64,000 bases of DNA, taken from the NCBI RefSeq assembly GCF_001593955.1, contig NZ_LTAZ01000004.1, positions 744,001-808,000 on the forward strand, in the 5' to 3' direction. Below, in pieces: positions 16,153 to 23,824 of this stretch. The stretch comes from Halalkalicoccus paucihalophilus. Lineage in GTDB: Archaea; Halobacteriota; Halobacteria; Halobacteriales; Halalkalicoccaceae. How positions within the stretch are numbered: position 1 is the first letter of the stretch; each line of letters begins with the position of its first letter. The notes under the pieces are model-generated. The model made no database searches, was not told where the DNA came from, and saw nothing but the letters and a program-made list of their open reading frames with translations. Position numbers and translations under genes: made by a program.

Positions 16153-16407
16153 TCACTCCTCGGCGTCGATCTCGAGTTCCTCGTCGCCTCGCGGCCATTC
16201 CATCTCGATCTCGAACTCGCGTTCGTCCTCGCTGTCCTCGAGTTCGACCTCGAACTCGACGGTTTCCGCGGGGTCGATATCGACCTCGACGTCGCCCAGA
16301 ACCACGGTGAACGCCTCGTTGGATCGCAGTCCGTCGGCGACCTCTTCGAAGTAGGTCGCGGCTTCCTCCCGAGTCAGTTCGGCTTCGTGTTCGAGTTCTC
16401 CAGCCAT
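16153..16407 (-). CDS. amphi-Trp domain protein
   Basis: An 84-residue acidic protein: helix EAELTREEAATYFEEVADGL followed by beta strands FTVVLGDVEVDID, TVEFEVELEDS and EFEIEMEWPRG. The alternating pattern ending in Trp fits the small amphi-Trp domain common in haloarchaea and some bacteria, whose role is unknown. It ends one base after the membrane protein stop, in a tail-to-tail arrangement, and has its own TATA-like box 27 bases upstream. Confidence 0.85.
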   Translation of the reverse strand: MAGELEHEAELTREEAATYFEEVADGLRSNEAFTVVLGDVEVDIDPAETVEFEVELEDSEDEREFEIEMEWPRGDEELEIDAEE

Positions 16408-16433
16408 AGCAACTGCTATGTCACATGGATAGC

Positions 16434-16442
16434 GGGTAAAAC
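16434..16442 (-). promoter_or_regulatory. candidate TATA box of the amphi-Trp gene
   Basis: Reverse-strand AGTTTTACC lies 27-35 bases before the ATG, predicting a leaderless message. Confidence 0.45.
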
Positions 16443-16452
16443 TGTCGCCGGA

Positions 16453-16941
16453 TCAGGCCGCGACTTCCTCGGCGAACTCGTCGTCGTACTCGCCCGAGTC
16501 GAGGCGCTGCTTGAACTCGCGTGGGTTCTCCCCCTCGATAGTGACGCCGAGCGAGGTACAGGTACCGACGACCTCCTTTGCCGCGCCCTTCAGGTCGTAG
16601 GCCAGCAGGTCGGGCAGTTTCTGCTCTGCGATCTGTTTGACCTGGTCGACCGAGAGGTCCGCGACGAAGTCCTTCTGGGGCTCGCCGCTGCCGGTGTCGA
16701 AACCGGCCTCGTCCTTGATCAGCGCCGCCGTCGGCGGGACGCCGACGTCGATCTCGAAGGAACCGTCGTCCTCGTAGGTGATCGTCACGGGGACTTCGGT
16801 GCCGTCGAACGCCGCCGTCTGGTCGTTGATCTCCTGGACGACGGCCTGTACGTCTACGGGGGTGGGTCCGAGCTCGGGACCGAGCGGCGGGCCGGGGGTG
16901 GCCTCGCCGCCCGGAACGAGCGCTTCGATCGTTCCAGCCAT
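16453..16941 (-). CDS. rpl11: 50S ribosomal protein L11
   Basis: A 162-residue protein of the GTPase-associated centre. The N-terminal domain GGEATPGPPLGPELGPTPVD with Pro-rich binding face and the rRNA-binding C-terminal block AYDLKGAAKEVVGTCTSLGV are diagnostic. Monocistronic here, with a TATA-like box at 16964-16971 and GGAGG before the ATG. The L1-L10-L12 operon on the same strand lies downstream beyond the amphi-Trp and membrane-protein genes. Confidence 0.96.
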   Translation of the reverse strand: MAGTIEALVPGGEATPGPPLGPELGPTPVDVQAVVQEINDQTAAFDGTEVPVTITYEDDGSFEIDVGVPPTAALIKDEAGFDTGSGEPQKDFVADLSVDQVKQIAEQKLPDLLAYDLKGAAKEVVGTCTSLGVTIEGENPREFKQRLDSGEYDDEFAEEVAA

Positions 16942-16962
16942 ACCCGGAGGAACCGTCGCATC

Positions 16963-16971
16963 GGGTTTAAG
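16963..16971 (-). promoter_or_regulatory. TATA box of rpl11
   Basis: Reverse-strand CTTAAACCC, 22-30 bases before the L11 ATG. Confidence 0.45.
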
Positions 16972-17092
16972 ACTTGCCTTCCGGCCAGCGGTCGTGTGAC
17001 TGGCTTACACGCTCGATTCGGCCGGTCCCGCCGACGCTCGCGAAAGGAGACTGTTTCCCAGACGGGGGTGGCTGTTCGTCGGTCGATTCCGA

Positions 17093-17293
17093 TCAGGGAA
17101 CGGAGATCCCGTGCCGGGCGAGGTACGTGTTTACGTCCTTGATCTCGATCGGACTCCCGATGATCCGCACCGACTGACGTTCGTCGAACACCGTCACGGC
17201 GAATCTCGACTCGAGATCACCCCTGATGCCATCGAGCGCGGCCGGCGGGACCACGATCTGGGTGCTATCTCGCAACCGTGACGGGTCTGGCAT
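17093..17293 (-). CDS. 66-residue conserved haloarchaeal protein (VNG_1110C-like)
   Basis: A small protein: DSTQIVVPPAALDGIRGDLE, VTVFDERQSVRIIGSPIEIK, VNTYLARHGISVP. The pattern of alternating hydrophobic and charged residues suggests a compact alpha/beta fold. I recognise it as a haloarchaeal family without assigned function. Oddly, a strong TATA-like run (GTTAAAAATG, 17297-17307) lies only about 5-15 bases before this ATG, too close for a promoter of this start. Either a GTG at V14 is used or the box serves another transcript. Confidence 0.7.
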   Translation of the reverse strand: MPDPSRLRDSTQIVVPPAALDGIRGDLESRFAVTVFDERQSVRIIGSPIEIKDVNTYLARHGISVP

Positions 17294-17391
17294 CGTACAT
17301 TTTTAACGAGATAGGCGGGTAGTATGAATGTACCGAACTCGGGTCCGGTAAACGGAAAGGGTTTTTCGCTCGAAGCGGCGAGTAGGGGACG

Positions 17392-18501
17392 ATGGGACTG
17401 GAAGCAGAGATCGAGGCGATCGAGGAGGAGATCGCTTCGACGCCATACAACAAGTCGACCGAAGCCCACATCGGCCGGCTGAAGGCGAAACTCGCGGACA
17501 AGAAGGAGAAACTCGAAAACCAGTCCTCCGCGGGCGGCGGCAGCGGCTACGCCGTCGAGAAGACCGGCGACGCCACCGTTGCGCTCGTGGGCTTTCCGAG
17601 CGTCGGTAAATCCACCCTGCTCAACGCGCTTACCAACGCCGAAAGCGAGGTCGGTTCCTACGAGTTCACCACGCTGAACGTCAACCCCGGAATGCTCCAG
17701 TATCGGGGCGCGAACATCCAGATCATGGACGTACCGGGATTGATCGAAGGTGCCGCGAGCGGGCGGGGTGGCGGCCGGGAAGTCCTCTCGGTGGTCCGGG
17801 CAGCGGACCTCGTCGTCTACGTCCTCACGGTGTTCGAGATCGACCAGTACGAGCGCCTGAGCGAGGAGCTCTACGCGAACAAGGTCCGTCTGGACACCGA
17901 GCCGCCGAGCCTCTCGATCGTAAAGAAGGGCCGCGGGGGGATCCGCGTAACAGCCAGCGGCGATCCGGGCCTCCCGAAGGACGTGATCAAGGAGGTATTA
18001 CGGGAACACGGCTACGTCAACGCGAACGTCACGGTTCGCGAGGAGCTCGACGTGGACCGACTGATCGACTCGATCATGGAAAACCGGGTGTATCTCCCCT
18101 CGATCGTCACCGTCAACAAGGCCGACCTGATCGACCGCGACTATCTGGAGACGGTCAACGAGGACCTGCGGGCCCACGATCTGGACCCCGAGGAGGTGAC
18201 GTTCATCTCCGCCGAGGAAGAAAAGGGATTGGAGGGGCTCAAAGAGCGGATCTGGGATACGCTCGGACTGATCCGGATCTACATGGACAAGCCCGGTCGC
18301 GGGATCGACTACGAGGAGCCGTTGATCCTCAAAGAAGGCAGCGACATCGAGGACGCGATGGAGAAACTCGGCGGGGAGTTCAAGGAACGCTTCCGCTTTG
18401 CACGCGTCTCGGGCCCGAGCGCAAAACACGACGAACAGCAGGTCGGCACCGACCACGAACTCGCCGACGAGGACGTCGTGAAGTTCATCCTCCGACGATA
18501 A
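17392..18501 (+). CDS. DRG/Rbg-type GTPase (OBG family)
   Basis: A 369-residue translation-associated GTPase. Residues 1-45 form the charged helical N-terminal region. The G1 loop GFPSVGKST is at 67-75, G3 DVPGLIEGAASG follows near 113, and G4 NKADLID near 241. The C-terminal TGS domain begins near IRIYMDKPGRGIDYEEP and ends ADEDVVKFILRR. This domain order is that of archaeal/eukaryotic DRG proteins, linked to ribosome function. Transcribed alone. Confidence 0.95.
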   Translation: MGLEAEIEAIEEEIASTPYNKSTEAHIGRLKAKLADKKEKLENQSSAGGGSGYAVEKTGDATVALVGFPSVGKSTLLNALTNAESEVGSYEFTTLNVNPGMLQYRGANIQIMDVPGLIEGAASGRGGGREVLSVVRAADLVVYVLTVFEIDQYERLSEELYANKVRLDTEPPSLSIVKKGRGGIRVTASGDPGLPKDVIKEVLREHGYVNANVTVREELDVDRLIDSIMENRVYLPSIVTVNKADLIDRDYLETVNEDLRAHDLDPEEVTFISAEEEKGLEGLKERIWDTLGLIRIYMDKPGRGIDYEEPLILKEGSDIEDAMEKLGGEFKERFRFARVSGPSAKHDEQQVGTDHELADEDVVKFILRR

Positions 18502-18788
18502 ATCGCCGAGCACGAGCGAGCTGTTGTGAGGGGTTCTCGAACGGTCGTGACGTGGTTGGCGGCCTCGGATCCCTCTTGATCCTGTCGCCTTCCGGCGATC
18601 GTGCCGGCCATCGCGAGCCGCCGCCCGATCCCCGCGCTGTTCGTCGGAATCCGGTCGGACGGCGCGATCCACCGGTTGGACGAGGACCGATTCGGATCCG
18701 CGGGACGGACCCGGCGAGTCGTTAGGCCGCGAGATGCCGCCTCGACGACGACCGAGGTGCCTATACGGCTCGGGACGAACCCTCGTGT
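18502..18788. other. intergenic region without recognisable gene
   Basis: These 287 bases between the DRG GTPase and the PAP2 gene show no family-like frame on either strand and no RNA gene I can recognise. The right end holds the candidate PAP2 promoter. Confidence 0.6.
18761..18767 (+). promoter_or_regulatory. candidate TATA box of the PAP2 gene
   Basis: CTATACG lies 22-28 bases before the ATG at 18789, predicting a leaderless message. Confidence 0.45.
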
Positions 18789-19505
18789 ATGTCCCGTGGC
18801 GTCGGCGAGTTCGACCTCGTTCAGGGGGCGATCCCCGACTCGTTCGCGATCGTCGTCGCGTTGCTCACCCAACTGGGCGATATCTGGTTCGTGACGCTGC
18901 TGTTCGTGGTCCTTGCCGTCCGCTACGACGGGACCGACCGAGACCGGATCGTCGCCGCCGGCGGACTGGTGATCGGTGCGATCGCGCTGGTGTTGTTCAC
19001 CAAGGAGCTCTTCGCGCTGCCCCGTCCCGACCAGCCGCTCGTCGCGCTCGAAGCGCTCTGGGTGCCGTTTCAGCTCATCTACTCGCTGACCGGCTACGCC
19101 AGCGGCTACGGCTTTCCCAGCGGCCACGCCGTCATCTCGACGGCGACGTACCTCTCGCTCGCGACGGTACTGCCGGTGAGCACTCGCCGACGCCGGTACG
19201 CCGCCGCGACGGGGATCCTCGCCATCGTGGGCTTCTGTCGGGTCGCCCTCGGCCTTCATTACCTCGTCGACGTGCTCGCGGGGATCGCCCTGAGCGCCGT
19301 TTTCCTCTTTCTCGCGTTCCGCCTGTTGGCTCGCTATCGCTCGTCGGAGACACGTCGAACCGTCGCGCTGGGAATCGGAAGCGTGCTCGCGCTCGCCGCC
19401 GTCGTCGTCACGGGTATACACATCGAGGCGCTGGCGCTGTTGGCGGTCGCGCTCGCATTGTTCGGCCTCTCATGGCGGGCCGACCCGCAGCGAGTCGCCG
19501 TGTAG
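18789..19505 (+). CDS. PAP2-family membrane phosphatase
   Basis: A 238-residue membrane protein with about six helices. The three-part PAP2 signature is complete: KELFALPRP (about 77-85), YGFPSGHAVIS (about 107-117), and RVALGLHYLVDVLAG (about 149-163), supplying Lys/Arg, the Ser-His pair and the second His/Asp. By family it removes phosphate from lipid phosphates such as polyprenyl diphosphate or phosphatidic acid on the membrane surface. An UppP homologue lies 1 kb downstream, so both may serve lipid-carrier recycling. Confidence 0.92.
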   Translation: MSRGVGEFDLVQGAIPDSFAIVVALLTQLGDIWFVTLLFVVLAVRYDGTDRDRIVAAGGLVIGAIALVLFTKELFALPRPDQPLVALEALWVPFQLIYSLTGYASGYGFPSGHAVISTATYLSLATVLPVSTRRRRYAAATGILAIVGFCRVALGLHYLVDVLAGIALSAVFLFLAFRLLARYRSSETRRTVALGIGSVLALAAVVVTGIHIEALALLAVALALFGLSWRADPQRVAV

Positions 19506-19573
19506 CAACCCGATAGGCGGCAAATCCGTCGGCTCTCGGTACTGTTTTGGCCCCCGGAGGCGTTGGCCCGGGT

Positions 19574-20371
19574 ATGGGAGCGACACTCGACCACGTCATG
19601 ATGCGCGTCTCGGACTTAGAGGAATCGCTCGAGTGGTACGGCGAGCATCTGGGCTACGAGGAGAAGGACCGCTGGGAGGCGGACACCTTCACCAACGTCT
19701 ATCTGGGTCCCGAGAAGCTGGGCGAGGAGGGCGCGATGCTCGAACTCACCCACAACCACGACGGCGGGCCCGAGGAGATGGGTGACGCCTGGGGCCACAT
19801 CGCGGTTCGCGTCCCCGACGGCGAGCTCGAGGACTACTACCAACAGCTCATGGACGAGGGCGTCGAGGACTACCGGGACCCCGACTCGTGTGGCGGCCGG
19901 TACGCCTTCGTGAAGGACCCCGACGGCCACGAGATCGAGATCGTAAAACGCGACCCCGAGCAGGGCGCGCTCTGGTCGATCGACCACACGATGATCCGCG
20001 TCGAGGACGCCGACGAGGCGCTCGGCTGGTACACCCGGAAGTTCGAGTACGAACACACGGGCCGCTGGGAGGCCGACTCCTTCGCGAACTACTTCATGAA
20101 ACCCGAGGGCGCGAGCGACGAGTCGATGGCGCTCGAACTCACCTACAACTACGGGGACAACACCTACGACCTCGGTGACGCGTGGGGCCATCTCTGTGTT
20201 CGTGCCGATGACCTGAACGAGTTCTGGGACGACCTGATGACCCGGGACGCCCCCGACTACCGCGATCCTGAGTCCTGTGACAACGAGTACGCCTTCACGA
20301 AGGACATGGACGACCACGAGATCGAGATCATCGAGCGCGATCCGAACAGCGACTCGTTGTTCCCGAACTAA
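19574..20371 (+). CDS. two-domain VOC (glyoxalase/dioxygenase fold) protein
   Basis: A 265-residue tandem duplicate. Each half starts with a metal-site His (LDHVMMRVSDLEESLEWY near residue 5; IDHTMIRVEDADEALGWY near 140) and ends with the Glu motif DPDGHEIEIVKRD and DMDDHEIEIIERD. This is the layout of lactoylglutathione lyase-like or extradiol dioxygenase-like VOC proteins. Substrate is unknown; haloarchaea generally lack glutathione, so a classic glyoxalase I role is unlikely. I chose the ATG of MGATLDHVM over one 27 bases upstream because the family begins there. Confidence 0.88.
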   Translation: MGATLDHVMMRVSDLEESLEWYGEHLGYEEKDRWEADTFTNVYLGPEKLGEEGAMLELTHNHDGGPEEMGDAWGHIAVRVPDGELEDYYQQLMDEGVEDYRDPDSCGGRYAFVKDPDGHEIEIVKRDPEQGALWSIDHTMIRVEDADEALGWYTRKFEYEHTGRWEADSFANYFMKPEGASDESMALELTYNYGDNTYDLGDAWGHLCVRADDLNEFWDDLMTRDAPDYRDPESCDNEYAFTKDMDDHEIEIIERDPNSDSLFPN

Positions 20372-20420
20372 GCGCGTTCGGACGGACAAACGGGGCACAA
20401 GTCGAACCCCAAACCGTCAT

Positions 20421-20430
20421 CCCTTTTATC
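20421..20430 (+). promoter_or_regulatory. TATA box of uppP
   Basis: CCCTTTTATC lies 23-32 bases before the GTG start at 20453, a typical leaderless spacing. Confidence 0.5.
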
Positions 20431-20452
20431 AGATCATGAGTGCCCGCAACTA

Positions 20453-21271
20453 GTGACACTTCGCGAGATCCTCGTCGCCGTCGCCGCCGGCGTCGTCCAG
20501 GGGTTCGTCGAGTGGCTCCCCATCTCGAGTTCGGGCAACCTCTCGCTGTTCCTCACGGCGCTGGGGACAGCCCCCGACATCGCCGTGCGACTCGCGCTGT
20601 TCCTCCAGATGGGGACGACGCTCTCGGCGACGATCTACTACCGCGGGACGATCCGTGATGCGATCGCGAACGCCCCCGGCTGGCGACCCCGACGTGCCTT
20701 CGCTGACGCCAACGCCGAGACCTCGTTTATCATCGTCGCGACCGCGATGACCGGGCTGGTCGGGATCCCGATCTACATTACCCTGATCGATCTGGCGAGC
20801 GACCTGACCGGCGGGGCGTTCGTCGCGCTGATCGGCTTCCTGCTCGTTTTGACCGGCCTGCTCCAGCGGGCGACCGACGCCGTCTCGCTGGGGGATCGGG
20901 GAACCCCCTCGCTCGTGGACGCGATCCTCGTTGGCGCGTTCCAGGGCGTGACGATTCTTCCGGGGATCTCGCGCTCGGGAACCACCGCGAGCGTCCTCCT
21001 GTTCCGCGGCTACGAGGGGCCCGCGGCGTTTCGCCTCTCGTTCTTGCTCTCCATTCCGGCCGGGATCGGGGCGGGTCTGTTGATCCTCGCGGACGACGGT
21101 TTGCCGACGACAGGACTGGAGGCACTCGTCGCGCTGGCCGTGAGCGCGGTCGTCGGCTACGCGATGATCGACGCGATCATGCGGGTCGTCAACGAGGTGG
21201 CGTTCTGGTTCGTCTGCGTCGTCCTCGGCGGGCTGGCGGTGCTGGGCGGCGGGCTAACGATGGTCATCTGA
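20453..21271 (+). CDS. uppP: undecaprenyl-diphosphatase UppP/BacA family
   Basis: A 272-residue integral membrane phosphatase with about eight helices. The two inverted-repeat motifs are visible: VEWLPISSSGNLSLF (residues 19-33) and LPGISRSGTTASVLLF near 167-182, holding the catalytic Glu, Ser and Arg. In archaea it presumably dephosphorylates a polyprenyl diphosphate carrier. The start is GTG, supported by the TATA spacing. Its last 18 bases overlap the VanZ-like gene on the other strand. Confidence 0.93.
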   Translation: MTLREILVAVAAGVVQGFVEWLPISSSGNLSLFLTALGTAPDIAVRLALFLQMGTTLSATIYYRGTIRDAIANAPGWRPRRAFADANAETSFIIVATAMTGLVGIPIYITLIDLASDLTGGAFVALIGFLLVLTGLLQRATDAVSLGDRGTPSLVDAILVGAFQGVTILPGISRSGTTASVLLFRGYEGPAAFRLSFLLSIPAGIGAGLLILADDGLPTTGLEALVALAVSAVVGYAMIDAIMRVVNEVAFWFVCVVLGGLAVLGGGLTMVI

Positions 21272-21631
21272 GCGTGCCGCGAGGACACAGAGCAACACGA
21301 GCGCGCCGAGGGTCGCGCCCCCTGCGTTGACGAGCATATCGAGGTAGCTGAACGTGCGATAGGCGATCGGGTACTGGAGACACTCGATCAGGACGCCGTA
21401 GGAGCTCGCACTCGCGATCCCCGTTCCCGACCCACGAACCGGAGGCTGGCGGACGAGAAGCGCGACACCGATCAGCGCAGCGAGTGTCGCGTAGCCGAGG
21501 AAGTGAAACACCGCACTCGTCGAGATCCCGCCGCCCTCCTCGGGAACCGCGCCCGGGATCGGGACGATCGAGGCGACGAGGATCGCGCCCGCGAGCAGCG
21601 CGACGGGCGTCCAGCGAGAGGGGGTCCTCAT
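21254..21631 (-). CDS. VanZ-like small membrane protein
   Basis: A 125-residue protein with four hydrophobic helices. The first starts at VALLAGAILVASIVPIP. The middle block STSAVFHFLGYATLAAL and the Glu/Gln-bearing ASSYGVLIECLQYPIAYR followed by SYLDMLVNAGGATLGAL match VanZ-like proteins (the E..Q....R and D...N..G pattern). The function of the family in archaea is unknown. Its ATG overlaps the end of dph5 by four bases, so it is probably the downstream partner of dph5 in one message. Confidence 0.88.
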   Translation of the reverse strand: MRTPSRWTPVALLAGAILVASIVPIPGAVPEEGGGISTSAVFHFLGYATLAALIGVALLVRQPPVRGSGTGIASASSYGVLIECLQYPIAYRTFSYLDMLVNAGGATLGALVLLCVLAARSDDHR

Positions 21632-22401
21632 TCGAGCGGCGCGAGCTCTATCGGAGCGTCCGCGAACGTCCGGAGTGCCTCCGCCTCGATGTGATGGAGG
21701 TCGCCCGGCACGACCAGCAGGTGCAGCGGCCCGCCGAACTCCCGCTCGGCGAGTTCCGAGAGGGCGTCGGCCGCGACGACCGGGTCGGGGCTACCGGCGC
21801 GACAGACCGCGACCGCGAGGGTGTCGGGGTAGGCCTCCGAGAGCAGGTCGGCGGCGATGTCGGCGGTCATGTAGTCCCCGCGTTCCTGCTTTATATCGAG
21901 GTAGACGAGCGTGTGCAGACCCCGATCGCGGTTGTCGTCGATCGTGTTCGTGACGCTTGCGGGCAGACCCTCGGCGCCGTGGGCGTAGGGAAAGGGCAGG
22001 GTCGTCGCGGGGCCGAAGCGGTAGTTCTGGAGGCCGGTCAACGAACTGGCGGCGGCCTCGGCGGTCGTGCCGTGGACGATTCGAGTGTCGATTCCTCGGT
22101 CTGCGGCCCGGAGCCGCAGGTCGACGTGGGTCGTCGAGACCATCGGGTCGCCCACGACCAGGAAGGCGACGTCCTCGGATTCTGCGGCCGCGAGCATTTC
22201 CTCGGGGTCCTGCTCGACGCCCGCCCGATCTCGGAGTTCGATCCCGATGCCGTGTTCGGCTTCGAGGGTTTCGACGTCGGTACCGATCAGTCGGCTGGTG
22301 TACTGCTCCATGAACGCCCGGTCAGCGCCCTGGAGGGCGTCGCGGCCTTCGACGGTGATCGAACGCTCGTCGTAGAGGCCGAGGCCGATGAACGTGAGCA
22401 T
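21628..22401 (-). CDS. dph5: diphthine synthase Dph5
   Basis: A 257-residue SAM-dependent methyltransferase that methylates the modified histidine of elongation factor 2 during diphthamide synthesis. It belongs to the tetrapyrrole-methylase fold: MLTFIGLGLYDERSITVEG at the start, LVVGDPMVSTTHVDL near residue 88, VHGTTAEAAASSLTGLQNYR, and FPYAHGAEGLPASV. Length is normal. Divergent from trm5. Confidence 0.95.
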   Translation of the reverse strand: MLTFIGLGLYDERSITVEGRDALQGADRAFMEQYTSRLIGTDVETLEAEHGIGIELRDRAGVEQDPEEMLAAAESEDVAFLVVGDPMVSTTHVDLRLRAADRGIDTRIVHGTTAEAAASSLTGLQNYRFGPATTLPFPYAHGAEGLPASVTNTIDDNRDRGLHTLVYLDIKQERGDYMTADIAADLLSEAYPDTLAVAVCRAGSPDPVVAADALSELAEREFGGPLHLLVVPGDLHHIEAEALRTFADAPIELAPLE

Positions 22402-22484
22402 ACTCGATCTGGGAAAGCCGACGGGTTAAGCGACGCGTTCGATCGAAGCGCCAACGGTAAATCGGTCGGTCGGCTGGGTTCGGT

Positions 22485-23480
22485 ATGGAGGTTCCCTGCG
22501 TCCGCGTTCGGCGGGCCGAGGGCGAGAGGACCCGTCGTGAACTGGCGGAGGCGGACCTGATCGCCGACGGCTACGAGATCACCGTCGAGGACGGCTGGCT
22601 CTACATTCCTGTAATCGACTCCGAGGCGGTACCCGAGGAATTCGCCCTCGTCGAGCGTGAAGCACCCGACCGCGAGACCCAGACGACGCCCGCGGACCTG
22701 CTCGGGTTCGACCCCTCCTACGAGCGTCTCGGCGACATCGTCATCCTCGACGAGGACGATCCCGAGCGCGCCGCGCGGATAGCCCGTGCCGTCGTCGAGT
22801 CGGACCTGCCCGTCGAGACGGTGTTGAACAAGGCCTCGAAGGTGAAAGGCGAGACACGCGTGCGTGACTGGGAGGTACTCGAAGGCGAGAGTACCGAGAC
22901 CGTCCATCGCGAGTACGGCTTCGAGTACGCGCTGGACCTCGCGGCGGTCTACTTCTCGCCGCGACTCGCGACCGAGCGCCATCGGGTCACCGAGCAAGTA
23001 GGAGGGGACGAGCACGTCTTCGATATGTTCGCCGGGGTCGGGCCGTTCGTGGTCCCCGCGGCGGCCCGCGGTGCGGAGGCAGTGGGTGTCGACATCAACG
23101 ACCGGGCCGTCGAGTACCTCCGCGAGAACGCCGGGCGAAACGACGTCGCCGAGCGGGTGACGGCCGTTGTTGGCGATGTCCGCGACATCGTCGCGGACGC
23201 GGAATACGACGGCTGGTCCGACCGGATCGTGATGAACCTCCCGCACAGCGCCGAGGAGTTCCTCGACACTGCCGTCTCGCTCGCCAACGAGGAGTGCGTG
23301 CTCCACTACTACGACATCGCACACGACGAGGACCCGTTTGGACCGGGCGAGCGAGCCATCCGCGAGGTCGCCGAGGGTGCGGGCTACGCGGTCGACGTCG
23401 AGACGCGCCACGTCGTGCGTTCGTACGCTCCCCACGAACTGAACGTCTGTCTCGACGTCCGCCTCACGCGGTCGGCGTGA
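22485..23480 (+). CDS. trm5: tRNA (guanine37-N1)-methyltransferase Trm5
   Basis: A 331-residue class I SAM methyltransferase that makes m1G at position 37 of tRNAs. The N-terminal region ends in the D2 domain block DLPVETVLNKASKVKGETR. The Rossmann part contains YFSPRLATERHRV, MFAGVGPFVVPAA, VDINDRAVEYLREN and the catalytic NLPHSAEEFLD. This matches archaeal Trm5. Transcribed toward the tRNA-Thr gene, which starts 57 bases later with its own promoter. Confidence 0.94.
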   Translation: MEVPCVRVRRAEGERTRRELAEADLIADGYEITVEDGWLYIPVIDSEAVPEEFALVEREAPDRETQTTPADLLGFDPSYERLGDIVILDEDDPERAARIARAVVESDLPVETVLNKASKVKGETRVRDWEVLEGESTETVHREYGFEYALDLAAVYFSPRLATERHRVTEQVGGDEHVFDMFAGVGPFVVPAAARGAEAVGVDINDRAVEYLRENAGRNDVAERVTAVVGDVRDIVADAEYDGWSDRIVMNLPHSAEEFLDTAVSLANEECVLHYYDIAHDEDPFGPGERAIREVAEGAGYAVDVETRHVVRSYAPHELNVCLDVRLTRSA

Positions 23481-23488
23481 TTCACAAC

Positions 23489-23497
23489 CCTTAAAAC
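23489..23497 (+). promoter_or_regulatory. TATA box of the tRNA-Thr gene
   Basis: CCTTAAAAC lies about 45 bases before the mature tRNA 5' end, which would give a short 5' leader removed by RNase P. Confidence 0.55.
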
Positions 23498-23537
23498 GGT
23501 CTTGGCGGTTAGTTATGAACGCGTACAAGTCCCGTCC

Positions 23538-23610
23538 GCCGGTGTAGCTCAGCTGGCAGAGCGATTCCTTCGTAAGGAATAGGCCGAGGGTTCAAATCCC
23601 TCCACCGGCT
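23538..23610 (+). tRNA. tRNA-Thr (anticodon CGT)
   Basis: Complete cloverleaf of 73 bases: acceptor GCCGGTG/CACCGGC, D arm GCTC/GAGC, anticodon stem ATTCC/GGAAT with loop TTCGTAA (anticodon CGT, reads ACG), and T arm GAGGG TTCAAAT CCCTC. The discriminator base is T. CCA is not encoded and there is no intron. Confidence 0.97.
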
Positions 23611-23643
23611 CTTCCTATCGAACGAAGCGAGGATTGAAGAGCC
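23607..23643. repeat. inverted repeat joining the tRNA 3' end and its flank
   Basis: GGCTCTTC at 23607-23614 and GAAGAGCC at 23636-23643 are exact complements around a 21-base spacer. The left arm contains the last four tRNA bases. Confidence 0.6.
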
Positions 23644-23696
23644 ACGCGTGGTGGGAGTGAATCAGGGAATAGAGCGAACGCGAGCGGAACGACCGT

Positions 23697-23720
23697 GGTT
23701 CACAATCCCCGCCACCGGCT
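23697..23720 (+). repeat. partial duplicate of the tRNA-Thr 3' end
   Basis: GGTTCACAATCCCCGCCACC plus GGCT resembles the T arm and 3' acceptor of the tRNA (23589-23610), with two extra bases and the last nine bases identical. Such a copy is what an integration event at a tRNA gene leaves behind, but no integrase gene is present. Confidence 0.55.
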
Positions 23721-23824
23721 TCGATACTCCTCGTTTGAGAGCTATACCGAACAGAGGGTTCAACGATATAACGAGAGCCCCACCGATCACGGAGAGTGGA
23801 ATGTCACGGATTCATTAGCTCCCG

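Noticed and set aside
18502..18788. Possible gene remnant between the DRG GTPase and PAP2
   Set aside because: Reading all frames gave only Arg/Ser/Thr-rich sequence typical of non-coding GC-rich DNA.
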